A stretch of DNA of 64,000 bases from Glossina fuscipes (Eukaryota; Arthropoda; Insecta; Diptera; Glossinidae). This document shows, in pieces, positions 12,012 to 24,501 of the stretch (positions are counted from its first letter, which is position 1; each line of letters begins with the position of its first letter). The notes under the pieces were generated by a model. The model was not told the origin of the DNA and did not search any database. It saw only the letters and a list, made by a program, of their open reading frames with translations. The stretch lies in assembly GCF_014805625.2 (NCBI RefSeq), contig NW_023998464.1, forward strand, positions 6,456,611 to 6,520,610, in the 5' to 3' direction. The position numbers were made by a program, and so were the translations under genes.

Positions 12012-14779
12012 ATGCTCAATTCATTCTTATTTTTCGATTAACTGCTAAATACCACTTTAATCGAAAGTTAACTTTGTCGGCCACTCTACAGCACAGCTTG
12101 TGAAATATTTTCTATTACATGCATTAAGCAGAAGTGCAAAGAAATTCTTAGAAATTCGTTTACATTATTAACGTCATATTGACAGCAAGAAGTAGATTTC
12201 CAATGACATTTAACATGAAGACGACTGCAAACATTTGCATTAACAACGCTCCGATATCAACCACCATTCTCTTGTTTTGTTATACAGCAAGACATTTTTT
12301 TTATTCTTCTTTATTATATTTGCAACTATTTTACGGAGAAGATTTCAAAACACGAAAATATAGTATGCAAGGCAATATGAAAGGCCAAGCAATCATTTAG
12401 ACTTTTAGCCTTCGTCCATATATGCTAGTAACTGCTAATCGCTATTTCTGAAATTATTGTAGTTTATGTAATTTATGTCGATAAATCCAAGATGGATGTT
12501 CTTGAATATTTTTATCTCACAGTGGGTTTATCCATCTCTGGCAACTCTTAATAAAATCTTAAACTACAAAAAAATATTAAAAAATGTTGCATTACATCCG
12601 TAGACGAATTGTAAACTTTAAAAGAAACTAAAATACACTCTTAGATATTTTTTTATAGCCATAGTAATAATCTCGAAGGAATAATGAAATTTTCAAAACA
12701 TTATTTTGATAGCAGTCTATATATATTTAGCAAAAAACAACTGCTAAAGGAGGAGTAAAATGTCCTCAACAAACTTTGATACACATTCACAACTTTATAA
12801 ATAATGAGTAATTTCAAGAATTATGTCAATTCAAAAATGTTCTACATTTGATGGTTTACCTAGCTACGAATTTGCCGAGAAAGAGATAAAAACATTTGAA
12901 AAAAACCTGAATTGAATTCCAAGATTTATATGTACTTATCATGTGCGTCACAAAAGGAAGAACGTGGGTTTGCTAAAATTGTTGTTCTGGTTATAAAGGC
13001 GAGATATATTTATCGGAGATCTTGTAGAGTACATGTATTCTCGAGCAAAGCCAGGTGTTGGCTTTCTTTTGTGGAAAATCCCAAATTCATAAAACTTGAG
13101 ATAAAAAGCGAACATTTAACAATTTTTCATCCACTATTATATATAATTTACATGATAGTCAAAGGCGGGATTTGAGAATAAATGTCGTTCGCTGTTAAAC
13201 AATCCTACATAATAATTAAACTACTTAAAAAGGTCACTGCCGATTGATCTGGCCGTACTTCATAAAATTACTTTGGGCTTACTTTTGTTAGATAGTAATT
13301 ATCCACGAGCGGCTGCAAAGCCTATGAAACCTTCCTCCCCTGTTTATTCTCTGCATTTTATATGCATGCATTCTTCTAGAAGACGTCGATTTTCCCTAGA
13401 CACATAAAATTTTTTGTAAATTCGCAAAATTACTCAAGCACTTCCTTTCTATGGGTTAATGCCAGCAAGGGTATCCAAGATTCGATTTAAATATTAAAGG
13501 AAAAATTTATTTCACTATTTTTTCTCATTTTCCTTCTTTTTTTATTGTCTGCAAATCGATAATGAAATGTCACCTGCATGGCTGTGATTTGTGTTTGTCA
13601 GGTAATATGATTTGTTTGCTATGTACTTGTAGGTATGTACTCTAAGTGTATGCAATAGCAATATTTGTACGTGTATATGTGAATAGACTTCAGTTGAATT
13701 TTTTTTTTTTTTTTTTTGGGTCAATACATACTCTTAAACTACACTTGTTCATATATATATATAAATGATATAATAACCATCTATTAACTTATGATGTATG
13801 GCTTTCTTAAGTATTTATTGTGTTTTATCCAATTTTCTGCTCAATTATATACGAAATCATTTTTTATACTACCATGGCTAGCCAATGTATTGACTATAAT
13901 ATCGTATATTACGTGTTTTGTACATGTGTTTGCAGAACTTAGACGACCTCCTTGGTCATTGAAAAGACTTCAAATTAAAAGGAGGCAGATTTTGTATTCG
14001 ACTTACAACGAATCACGATTGAAACGGATAATACTTTTAGTAAATTCTGATCATTATTTATGATGCTAATCCATTCGGAAGTATTGTAATCTAACCCCAC
14101 AAATGACATAACCAACCACAAAAATGCGTACAAATTACAATCTTCAGCCTTTTTTGTAAACTCACTATAAATGCCATCATAACCATTAGTCAAATAATTC
14201 AGTTCGCACAGAAGGTTACGGAATTCACCGACTATTTTTTTAAATAACAAGGTAAAGAAGAACGGATCTCTGTTCGTATGGGGCACATTAAGATGTGGGC
14301 ACTTTCCAATTTTTCAAGAAATTAAGTATTTCTGCACTCGTTGTATATTTACTCGAAAAAGGTTTAATAAGAGGATACATTTATGTTGATCTAGAGTTTA
14401 AATTATGAGAAAACGTAGAATAGTAGTGAGAGGATAGGCTGATATAATAATGCGCGACAGCGTAGATATTACTGATTTTCCATACTTCAACGGGATCTCG
14501 GAATAACCATTCTACAAAGGATTAATCATATAAATGACTTTTTGTAGAAAACTCAATTAATTGTGCTTAATTGAGTTTGAGCGACGTGCACTTCAGCTAC
14601 GTTATTAAATGCGACTTTAACCAATGATTTAACGTTGATCAATAATTTCCCGGACTTGTGTATAGGGATCATTTATGAAAAAAAACCTTATACTCTTTCT
14701 AAAAAGTGCCTATCCTCAAATGACGTGCATGATAATTTCATGTGATTTCAATCACTTGTTTACGAGTTGTTGCGATTTT
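12012..14779. other. Non-coding stretch
   Basis: It is AT-rich and includes a poly-T run at about 13700-13720 and a TATATA patch at 13752-13763. Open frames at 13791-14063 (+) and 13975-14286 (-) lack recognisable domains and overlap each other on opposite strands, so I do not call either. Confidence 0.45.
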
Positions 14780-15073
14780 AGTAAAGATCCTTCTCTTGTT
14801 TTGTTCACTGTCAAAACAAAGGTTTCCCAACTAATTGATGAATTGAGGTTCGAACCGATGGCACCATATTCTCCCCATCTAGTACTCAGCGATTATTATC
14901 TATTTGAAAATTTCGAACGGATATTTCAACGAAAGGATTTAGATCCCAAAATAAAATGATTGCGAAAATTGAAGGTTATCTTAAAGGTCTTTGATTAATC
15001 ACTCTTTAAAGAAGGCAACGAAAAGTTAGCGTTATGATGATTGCGCCATCCTTGAAATGGAAATTTGCAAATA
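14780..15073 (+). pseudogene. Mariner transposase C-terminal remnant
   Basis: The frame SQLIDELRFEPM, then YSPHLVLSDYYLFENFERIF, aligns with the mariner block HELGFELLPHPPYSPDLAPSDYYLFPNL. The third catalytic Asp (xSD) is kept. After a frame change come IAKIEGYLKGL (usual IAETEAYFAGL) and RYDDCAILEMEICK ending at a TAA near 15071-15073 (usual RWxKCIALxGDYVEK). This is an irritans-like C-terminal third; the N-terminal parts and repeats are missing. Confidence 0.75.
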
Positions 15074-15275
15074 AATTTTTTTTTCCCTTAACATCATTAA
15101 ATATTGACCCAACTATTAGAATTATTCTGCCCGAGATATATCACAAAACATGCATTTCTCACAGGCCACCTACAAATTTTTCTTGGAGATTCTGTAATCG
15201 ATTTAGTCGAAGTGAACCAAAAATTTTTGACTTGCCCCAGCTTAACCGCAATATATATAACTAATATGGACTTAC

Positions 15276-15492
15276 TTTGCACGTGACATAGACCCACCGA
15301 AAACTGTCCCAATTCAGGCATTTGCCTCAATATCTCTTCGGTGACTAAATGAACACCTCGATGTTGTGGTCGTAAGTTAATTTTGCGTTGAAACCACGCT
15401 GAGCCGACCTGTAAACCGGAACCGGCCGCACCACCGCCACCACCACCACCAACACCACCACCACCCCCGCCGCGATGATTGGACGAGGCCAT
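15276..15492 (-). CDS. YjbQ/UPF0047-family protein, first coding exon
   Basis: On the minus strand, GSAWFQRKINLRPQHRG followed by VHLVTEEILRQMPELGQF and SVGLCHVQ is the start of the YjbQ/UPF0047 fold (usual W-x-Q-K-x-L-x-L-x-x-x-x-RG-x-H-x-VT-x-E-I). Bacterial members have been linked to thiamine-phosphate synthase-like activity; the role in flies is not established. The exon ends CAAA|GTAAGT (donor at 15275-15270) in phase 1, so the next codon begins with A, as expected for the Ile/Met-His-Thr-Ser segment. The first ATG in frame is at 15492 with a strong context (ACAATGG), giving MASSNHRG, a poly-Gly run and then the domain. The frame stays open upstream to about 15.97 kb without an ATG. No downstream exon was found to the left, so the next intron would exceed 15 kb or the gene is incomplete here. 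Confidence 0.75.
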
Positions 15493-16857
15493 TGTGCTAT
15501 TGGACGAAGAACTGCGAATGTTGCTGTTACGACTGGCGCTCTGTTTTATGTTGGTAGTCGTGGCGACGCCGCCGGTGGTACCGCCTTTACCGTGTGGATT
15601 CGTGGTGCTAGTGCTGATGCTGCGTCTTTGTTGGCGACTACGTTTAGTAGTCGCTATTACTGCCACTGCGGCTGCCGTTGGAGTTGATGAGGTTTCCGCG
15701 TGTGCTGTGGCCGCTGCTGCTGCCGCTGGTAACGGATTTTGCTGTTGCTGTTGGTGTTGCAGAAGCTGTGGATAAGTGTGAGCTGTTGTTAAAACTTTAT
15801 TTGTATTAATGACTTGCTGTTGTTGTAATTGTGCTTGTGCGGCTGACGATAATGATGATGTTGATGGCAATCCACTGGCAGCGGCAGCAACAGTAACGTG
15901 CTGTGTTGCTTTACTAGACGACGTTGTTAAAAGATGTTGAATCACAAAAACAAGTGCCTGGCTGCTATGAAATTAACTCTTTTTCTCTTGCCCTGCTCTT
16001 CTCTAGTTGAAAATAACCCTTTTTTAGAACTTTTCTAGTTCCTGAAATTTATGTAAGCTCTCGCCAGTTCGTTTCTTTACGTGTGCTTCAGTTTTTGGTT
16101 TTGTTTTCACTCAGGTCTTTTGTTTGTCTGTATTTGTTGTAATTGCAACAATTTGTTGCTGGGTTTGTAGTTTTCTATTGCAATTACAATCAGACTCTTG
16201 CTTGCTTTACGTGGCTGCTGTTTCGCTTTGCTGTGCTTTGCCGATTCTAGAAGCACTCGAAAATGAAAAGTGTAATAATAACGAAAACGTAATGCACACA
16301 CACTTTAGTGTAACTTTCATTTAAAATACGTGTCTACTTGTGTGGCAGGTGGGGGTTGGTATCTCTCGGTATTTGATTTTATCCAACAACCGTCGGTTTT
16401 AAAGAATTCAGTACGGTTTGATTCTACTTTTTCGTGCTTTTCTTTACACAAAACATATGTACTTTAGTGTACCCACCGTACACCACCTACGGCCAGCTCT
16501 CGCCCTTTTCTTGCCCAGTTACACATATGTATGGATTGTATATGTGTCATACGAATATTATTTAGATATTGTGCGCTTCGTGTTTTGTTCATGAATGTGT
16601 AAGTGGGCGTATGCGTGTGTGTATGCGTTTGTGTGCAGGTTCATAAATCTTAATCCGTGTAGGTACGTATATGTTTGCGTTTGTTGATCTGTCTGCCCCG
16701 TTTTACGGTGTATTCTGCTACTGTTATTATTTTTTATTATTACTAAAGTTGTTATTGTTGTTGTTACTGGAGATTCACTTGACTCGGTTTTAAAATCATT
16801 GCCTTCGTTTAGTTACCACAACACAACTCGTTCCTGGCAAATCTTTTGGGGAAATAC
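15493..16857 (-). promoter_or_regulatory. Long 5' leader of the YjbQ-family gene
   Basis: The same minus-strand frame is open upstream of the ATG as a low-complexity leader rich in Gln, Ala, Ser and Thr (CAG/GCA runs at 15700-15900) and begins without an ATG, so it is either 5' UTR or reached by splicing. An acceptor with a good pyrimidine tract (TTTTTTCATTGCAG, last base 16858) suggests this exon starts at 16857 and that a non-coding exon lies further right. A non-AUG start in the leader is possible but not shown. Confidence 0.45.
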
Positions 16858-17624
16858 CTGCAATGAAAAAATAATAAATTTAGTTTTCATTTCCTTTTGC
16901 TCTTATTATAATCATTATTATTATTATTGTTATTCTTGTAATTGTTTGTGGTAGTTAGAGGAGAAACTGGAAAAATATGCGACTCCTATAATAGATGTAA
17001 AACTCTTACAAAATAAATTTTCACATTTGCTAATGCCGTTGCAAAATTCTCCGCAGAGTTATTTTAAAGAATTGCAGGTGATTAGATCAATATTTCCCTC
17101 AGGAGAAGTATCGACGATCAGCAGTTAATTATAGTACAATAGCAAGCGCTTTGGACTTCAGACCATACCTTAGCAAAAATGGGTTACTGACTCTCCTTTT
17201 TTTTTATTTAATATTATCAATATTATCCATATTGATCGCGTCTGGCGCCCTTTCTTCTGATATCATTGCATCGACGATAGCTTTGGTGTTATAATCAAAG
17301 AACGCTTCTCTAAGAAAAATCGACATTGTTCGTTTTTAAATAAAATATATTACATGGATACACACTCTATTCCTCTCAACTATCGTGTCAAAGGGATCAG
17401 TATTCAAAACATCTCGCAAATGCTTTGCGATATTAAAAAAGGCATGCAAGTAATCCGATTCTCTAATAAGTGATAAATAAGCACCTGAAAGAATATCCAT
17501 TAGCAATTCAACAAGGATTCCGAACCTATTAGATGACAGAGTATACTAATTTGTTAATGTTTCGTAAGGTTCGGTTCCAAGTTTACCGGATATTCTCATC
17601 TAATTGCTATTACAATCACTCGAG
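16858..17624. other. Non-coding stretch, probable 5' intron of the YjbQ-family gene
   Basis: An ATT/TTA microsatellite patch occurs at about 16900-16940. Nothing coding was recognised. If the acceptor at 16858 is used, this is intronic. Confidence 0.4.
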
Positions 17625-17830
17625 CTGTTTACGCCTTCGAATAAAGACAGCTTAGAAATGTTACGCGCGGGCGCTCTTTTTGAGTGAAAACATCGATAAT
17701 ATTTCTCGAAGCAGTCGCGAAAATTAGAGATTTGATATAAAGATAACAGTCTTAGGCTTCAAAACGTTTTCAAGAAAAGCCAGCCGTTATATTACAAAAG
17801 AAACTAATAATTTATGACGCAAATTGGTCG
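17625..17830 (+). repeat. Dispersed repeat family B, copy 2
   Basis: This is the partner of 4375-4560. Shared blocks in order are CGGGCGCTCTTTTTGAGTGA, AACATCGATAAT, GATTTGATATAAA, CTTCAAAA and TTATATTACAA. Confidence 0.55.
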
Positions 17831-18539
17831 AGAATAACACTTGAGATAAAAGTTCAATGTAGCAAATTTAGTACCATGAAGTGCTCGCATGCGAAACAAA
17901 AAAGTTTAGTCTTCCGTACTTTATGACTAAACGAAGATCATTTTCAGAAAACAAACTTTAGTTAAGCTGTACCCCGTAAGTTGACGTTTTGCATCTTCTT
18001 CCATGAAAAGTGCATGCTCTCCCCATACCAAGTCCCATTTTGAAGAAGCCATTGGATTCAAAAGAGATTTAAGATTGTTCGACGTTTTCGCTTGTTTTTA
18101 AATACAAATACGATTCCAGATGACGTGGTTGAAGAGATATTAGTCATTTAATATTGGATGAAAACACTGCTAATGGTCCATACCAAATGCTTTAACTTGC
18201 TGCTTTAGTATTACCTATCTAGCTGGGTTTTAGAATAAAACAAAATTCAAAACAAAATACAATAAGTCAAAAAATTACATCCTGGCAAGGTTGATTATTA
18301 AATAACCCATATTGCTTCACTTTCTTTCGTCATAAAATGTCAATTATGTATACATATAAACTGTTCTCTTTTACCACGCTTTATGTCGAGAGATATAAAA
18401 AGTGGCAAAAAATTCTTTAATTTTTTAATTTATATGGGAAGTGATTATAAAAATGATACGATCCAACCCGTTTTTAGTACGGCTTATCTTTGCCTCCGAG
18501 ACTTAATGCCAAACTTCCCATAAAAATATTTCGAAAATT

Positions 18540-18700
18540 ACGACTTGCACGTCGAAAGCAAGAAACAGATGAATAAGCGCTTTTAGATCAATTCAGAAGT
18601 TGATTCTGAATCGATTGAGTTGTCAAAGTGTGCATTTACCCTAAGCCTTTTTGGCTGTTGCATGTATCCGCATCAACTTAACATACTCTGATTGCAAGAA
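18540..18700 (+). repeat. Dispersed repeat family A, copy
   Basis: It contains GAAGTTGATTCTGAATCGAT and then GGCTGTTGCATGTATCCGC and CAACTTAACATACTC, matching the tail of copies at 20.15 kb (GTTGCCTATGCCCGC...AAACTTAATACA) and 26.75 kb (GTTGCAGACATCTGC...AAACTTAATAAACTC). Confidence 0.6.
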
Positions 18701-19304
18701 AGTTGGGATATAACTACACTATCCACAAACCCACTATTTCTTTGCCATACGGCTTATAATCCCTAAGTACTGCTAGAACACACCAACTTTTGCAATGCTT
18801 ATCAAATGAGTATTGTAATCATTGTAATAGGAAGACAGGCAGTCGTTTTGCAAGGCAATGGAATGAAAAGATACTGCATGATTTCGCAATCCAATCTAAG
18901 TAAAGTTATCCCAATAAACTGAAAGTTAAGACGAAATGAGAACAGAATACTACACACCATTGTACCACTTCTCCTGGTAGCCTTAAGATACCATTTGTTT
19001 TCAGTAACAAGCTGTTGCCATTAAACCATAGAAGGCAAAGCCAAAGCATCTGGCTTCAAAATTCCCACGCTTTAACATTTCATTGACTTTATTATTCGCA
19101 TTTAAAGCAAAACACAAATGACGTTGAAAATTACAAGTGAGAACAAATATTTTTGAATTTTCACATCGAGTACCCAGAATTAGGATTATATTACATTCGC
19201 TTTCCGTTCCCAGTGCCTGTGACATTCAAGTGCAAGATTTATTAAGTTTGTGCGAACGTCTATAATAGCCAGAAGGGCTTAAGATAGACCCATCTTCGAT
19301 TTTA

Positions 19305-19520
19305 TTCTTATGCTGAATCGATCAAAGCCTGCCCGTCCACGTGCCTCTCTGTCCGTCTGATGTCTGTTCGCGAAAATTTTTGTTCAAGCTGCAGGACGAA
19401 TTTTTGACATATTTCGATGATATATGATACACTGACATGCTTCGACCCAAAGATGAATGCTATTAAAAATGGTTTGGATCGGCCCATTTTGCGGCCACTC
19501 CCCACATAAAAATCTATATA
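19305..19520 (-). repeat. Dispersed repeat family A, copy in reverse orientation
   Basis: On the minus strand it reads AATAGCATTCATCTTTGGGT, then CGAAGCATGTCAGTGTATCA, then a GACATCAGACGGACAGAGAG block and ATCGATTCAG. These blocks recur at 19965-20110 and 47760-47830. Short open frames inside are chance. Confidence 0.6.
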
Positions 19521-19964
19521 TGAAAAACGTTGCAATCTTCCTTTTCTAATTTCTAAACAAAACTTGCTCTGGGAATTTTTTGAACTCTCTCTCGTACAAC
19601 TGTTCCTACGAAAACTGGATCTTTTTATAGCAAAAGGTGTATTTTTTAATATTTCATGACGAAAATTAGTTCATAATAATAACTTGACATAGACCTATTT
19701 TTTGGACACCACAACTTATAAGGATTCGTTCAACATTCGGGCTTTCATGGAAAGTATGCGTGTGTATGAAAACAATTTCTAACTTTTGGTGTAGTATCAC
19801 CAAAACGAATGAATAACTGCATTGCCATTTCTCAGCAGCCTGCCTACTCGGTTTTCGAAAAATTATGAAAGCAAATATAAATCAAAAGCAAGTAAAAATA
19901 CTGCTTACGATTATATATCGTACATTTCGCTTAACACAATTCATATATCGACTTTCCAAAAAGA

Positions 19965-20212
19965 GACGTTACATGGCAAGTGAATTTTCAAAAGCTTTTG
20001 TCCTTGGGCCAAAAAACGTCGCTCTGTCAAACTTGCCAATTGTAATTTGAGCACAAGAATAAACGACGAGCAGACGGGCAGACAAGCTTATATCGATTTG
20101 GAATCGCTTTCGCCGACATAATAAAGTCTGAGTCTGTCTTAAGTCGTTTCGAGTGTTGCCTATGCCCGCTTAAACTTAATACATCCTTGTACCACAAGTA
20201 GCGTAGGGTAGA
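19965..20212 (+). repeat. Dispersed repeat family A, longest copy
   Basis: The blocks in order are CTTTTGTCCTTGGGCCAAAA, AACGTCGCTCTGTCAAAC, a CAGACGGGCAGACAAG stretch, ATCGATTTGGAATCGC, then GTTGCCTATGCCCGC and AAGTAGCGTAGGGTA. It joins the front half seen at 19.4 and 47.8 kb with the tail seen at 18.6 and 26.75 kb, so these are parts of one element. Confidence 0.6.
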
Positions 20213-23200
20213 AAAATTAACTTTATCCACAGTTTAAAAATTCATATCGGATACCCAAGATTTGTATCCTTTATCCCAACGATACTTTAAAAAAAACACT
20301 TTTTTCGCTCACTTAACCATCTTAAGTGTACAGATTAAATAATAAGTGCATGCGCAACGTCCCCTGTGGGAAAAACTTATATTAAATGAAAGTTGTCACA
20401 AGCAACTGCATATGTTTGCTGCGGTTAATCATTAAAAATCATTATATAACAACTGAAGGTATCTACTTGCTTATGCAGCATTTTCAGATTGAATCTGTAA
20501 ATTCGTTAAATGGACGAGTGCCGTTAATCTAGTATTAAAAAGAAGAAGAAAAGGAGCTAATAATAAATATCTTTCCAGAAGATAAGATAACCTATAGTCG
20601 AAATCTATCTGAAATTATGAGTATTTTTAAGAACAAAAATACCTATTAAAGCCATCACTAAAAAATATATTGATCTCTCAATTGACCTGCCCATATAAGA
20701 ACTAAGAGCTCATCCTTATTACGGCGGGAAATATTCTTGGTTAGCGTAAAAGTGAAGATGATTTCTCGCTTTATTCCTGCCTTGTTTTGCATTCCCAATG
20801 TAGGTAATTAACATTGACAAATACTATTATATTATTGCGTTTAATCAAGTAGTCAGTAGCTTATCTGTACTGCGGAAGGAAGCAATTGAAAAAAGTTAAG
20901 CGTAACGTAAAAAAAATTGATATCCATTTGCTTTTGAAATAAGAAATTGTTTTACCTAAAGGAATTTCAGATGTGGGATTTGAATATATTTTCAATCCGA
21001 TGCCTAATAAAACAATTTCTATTTTCTAAGTTACGGTTGGTATGAGAATGATTTGCGAAAGGTTATCTCCCTACTAAGCACAAATCTAACGATGCTGCGA
21101 AGCTATTTGCAATAAATATATTTTATTTTTAAACACAGTAAAATATATGCACATTTGTGTATATACATACAGTACAAATATATAGAATTTTACAAAATCG
21201 TAAAATAATATATGTACATATATATATATATTTATCGATTATCATTTAGACGCAAACAGATGTAGTTAGGCTTGTTTGTATGCAACGAATTTGTTTGCTT
21301 GTTTGCTAGTCTTTGCAGTTCTAAAAAGAGGAACTCATTTAAAAAGTCGTTTAAACTATTTGGGCCAAAGTGCAATTACTTTATTTAAATAGCATTTCTT
21401 TTCTGTAAGCAACTATATGTGTCTATCTCCTTGTCGTTGCCGCTGTCGTAAATAAATAATATATTCAAATAGATTGTAAAAAATGAGCAAATCTTTATTT
21501 ACTTTTCTTATGTCGTATAGTGAAGAAGCAAAAAAAAGATGACAGGCGTGTCTCCTAATGGGATCTTCGTGAATTATTGGAAAATCAAAAATCATTTTAT
21601 ACCCTGACGGCAACCTATAGCCAGCCAAATCAATTGTGTACGGTGATTATCATATAAAAAACCTAGGAATATTATTTGACTTCCAAAACACTTTCTTTGT
21701 ATGGGTAAATTACGGGAATTTAAAGAATTGCTAGAGAAAAAAGGCGGAAATGCTATCAGTTTTATTCCTTATATTTAATCTTTACCATATGACGAAATTC
21801 CATACCATACGCTCTTTATAACCGTAAGATTCCGGGTGGATATAGTTATCCTTTGTTTGTTTGTCTGTTTGCTTAGAGAAAGAATGCAAAGAAATTTTAG
21901 AAATAATATCGATTTAAAATCTGGTAAAAAAACATCCTAGATCCATACATGAACAGATTTAACAAAATAGTTTTCCTTTCTTAGCCGTTAATTGGAAATA
22001 ATGGATACCGTAGACAAGTTCGCGAATATGGTAAATATATTTTTCTTACTTGTTTCCTTTTTATTTGAAATTATCTTAAAAAGCACTCATTTAGAATTCG
22101 CGGTCATTTTATATGAGAACCATTCAATAGTGCTAAATAAGGGGAGAGAGATCACTACTTTCGGCAACAAACGTGCAATCATACACTGAACATCTTCTGG
22201 CTCATTCTGGCGCTGTCAATGACATTTGCATGGATATTACCGTATGCATGTCTCGGATTATTTAATATTTAATCAAAACAGTTGAACACAGCAGCAGCGG
22301 CAGTAAAGAACCGCAATGCATGCATGACTTGAAACAACGAAAATGAATACAGCGTAGCCAAGAAATTTAAAATTCATTATTTCACACGCGCATATATGCC
22401 AATACCAACATATGCACGTATATTTCTATATATCGCTGTATATAAACACTATTACAACAGTTTTGTCCTAATTCCTTGATGAACATTTTAATGCTAAACG
22501 TGTGACCCGTAGAAAGAAAGAATACAAATTCCAACGTTTCCGTTTTTCGTCAAATATACAAAAACACATACTTTCAACAAAAGGACGTGAGAAAGAAAGT
22601 AGAAGCAAAGTAAGAAAGAGACGTATCTTGTACAATTACCACCTCAATGACAATAAAACTTTTTTGCGTACCAACAGCATATCAAACGGCCGATCCGGAC
22701 TATTTCTACTTTGAAACGGACGTATTTTGTAATCTTTGTAATAATTTTAGAAACACTTCTCCTATATCTTGTAGGATATTTTAATGGTTTTTTGCCTACA
22801 ATGGTTCCTCCGTCCAAGTATAGAAAAGCTCGAACGTTAGCCTTAATTGTATTTAAGGGAGCAAACTAATGATGAATATACGACGAAAACCATTTATTAA
22901 ACATTTTTATTAAAAATAAAAGCTAAAATTAATCCCCTTTACTAATGCAACGTTGCGCTATTCTTCGCCTTTATTTGTTATTCGATCACCAATAATATCA
23001 CCAAACAAATAGATTTTGTGGATCTCAATGCAATTCGCGGTATCTTCTTATTGGAATCAAATCCCGGTTACAGCGAAATCAGTGAGTGGAAATTTATTAA
23101 CATTACACGATATACTTCAGGGTATATTGCCCCAAACAGTAGGAAATTTGTCGAAATCAGGTTTTTTCAGCAAGACCTCAAGCTACTTTGTATTTTTAAA

Positions 23201-23264
23201 GTGCTTTCTTATGTACTTAATAAAGACTTGATTGCAAAAGGGAAAAATTTTGGTTCACTTATTA
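20213..23264. other. Non-coding stretch
   Basis: A TATATA-rich patch lies at 21150-21230. No open frame with a recognisable domain or exon structure was found. The DNA just left of the intact mariner has two overlapping open frames of 71 and 101 codons with no family resemblance. Confidence 0.45.
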
Positions 23265-23266
23265 TA

Positions 23267-23298
23267 TTAGTTTGGGGAAAAAGAAATCCATTATTTTT
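23267..23298. repeat. Mariner terminal inverted repeat, left
   Basis: This is 32 bp identical to the reverse complement of 24502-24533. The TA target site precedes it. Confidence 0.95.
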
Positions 23299-23319
23299 AT
23301 ATGAACTTCAGGACTTTAT

Positions 23320-24348
23320 TTAACATGTTTCGGATTGTCCGATTTGGGTCAAATATGCACCGTTTTGTTGTAAGGTTTGTTGCCATTTTAAAGGTAACTT
23401 CAAAATGCCTCTCTCATAGAAGTCCTGGTCTCTATTTGCAAAAAACTCTAGTAGTCGATTTTCACAATCCTCCCTAGATTCCAATTTTTTATCATTAAAG
23501 AAATTTTGCAATGCAAGAAAAAGATGATAATCGCTTGGTGCCAAGACCGGACTGTATGGCGGATGCATTAAAACTTCCCAACCAAGCTCCCGGAGTTTCT
23601 GGCGAGTCACTGTAGATGTGTGTGGCCTAGCGTTGTCCTGGTGGAACACGACACCTCCCCTGTTGGCCAATTCTGGCCGTTTCTGGTCAATCGCTATCTT
23701 CAAACGGTCCCGTTGTTGACAGTAGAGATCAGAATTTAGCGTTTGGCCATATGGAAGCAACTCATAATAAATAATCCCCTTCCAGTCCCACCAAACGCAT
23801 AGCAAAAACTTCCTGGCCGTTAGTTCTGCTTCACCGCTCTTTGACCACGATCGTTTTCGCACAGGGTTATCGTATGTGATCGATTTCTCATCCTCAGTCA
23901 CCATCCGTTTAAGAAATGGGTCTATCTCATTCCGTTTGGCCAAGGCTTCACAGATGGAAATTCGATCCATCATGTTTTTTTCTGTTAACTGGTGTGGCAC
24001 CCAAACATCGAGCTTCTTTTTGAATCCAGCTTTGTGTAAATGGTTTAAAAGTGTATTATGATCTATTTTTATCTCATGGGCGATGTTACGACTGCTAACA
24101 TGCCGGTCAACTTCGATCATTTCTCCGATTTTATCGACATTTTCGATGACCAGCCTACCTGTGCGAGGTGCATCTTTAACATCAAAAATTCCTGAACGGA
24201 ATCTACGAAACCAAAATTGCACATAATTGGCTGTTACAGTATCGGAACCGTACACACCATTCACAATTTTAGCCGCCTGGCTTGCATTTTCGCCTTTGTC
24301 AAAGAAAAACTGTAAAATGTACCGAATTTTCTCTTTGTTCACTTCCAT
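23320..24348 (-). CDS. Mariner transposase, full length
   Basis: The transposase is 342 aa, the usual length (about 345), and cuts and pastes the element at TA. I start it at MEVNKEKIRY (24348) because the frame upstream runs into the inverted repeat. The N-terminal half has the paired HTH DNA-binding region (NYVQFWFRRFRSGIFDVKD; GRLVIENVDKIGEMI) and a WVPHQLTEKN linker, close to the usual WVPHxL. The catalytic triad is D,D34D: Asp in VTEDEKS, Asp in FHQDNARPH, and Asp in LAPSDYHLF exactly 35 residues later. Two conserved neighbours are changed: the W of DEKW is S, and the D of YSPDLAPSD is V. No stop or shift interrupts the frame. Activity is plausible, but these substitutions may weaken it. 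Confidence 0.95.
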   Translation of the reverse strand: MEVNKEKIRYILQFFFDKGENASQAAKIVNGVYGSDTVTANYVQFWFRRFRSGIFDVKDAPRTGRLVIENVDKIGEMIEVDRHVSSRNIAHEIKIDHNTLLNHLHKAGFKKKLDVWVPHQLTEKNMMDRISICEALAKRNEIDPFLKRMVTEDEKSITYDNPVRKRSWSKSGEAELTARKFLLCVWWDWKGIIYYELLPYGQTLNSDLYCQQRDRLKIAIDQKRPELANRGGVVFHQDNARPHTSTVTRQKLRELGWEVLMHPPYSPVLAPSDYHLFLALQNFFNDKKLESREDCENRLLEFFANRDQDFYERGILKLPLKWQQTLQQNGAYLTQIGQSETC

Positions 24349-24501
24349 TTTTAACACGCTGTAACTCACAACTGAATGCACCAAACAAAAAACAGCAAAA
24401 GAATTTTTTTTACTGCGAAATGTCACCTTTCCAACGAGCATAAATCTGAAATTGTTTGATCGATACTTGACGAGAAATCTGTCAGTGCAGCCATCTACCG
24501 A

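Noticed and set aside
15475..15775. Plus-strand open frames of 70 and 98 codons
   Set aside because: They are antisense shadows of the repetitive YjbQ-gene leader (CAG/GCC runs read as Cys/Ala/Val-rich frames).
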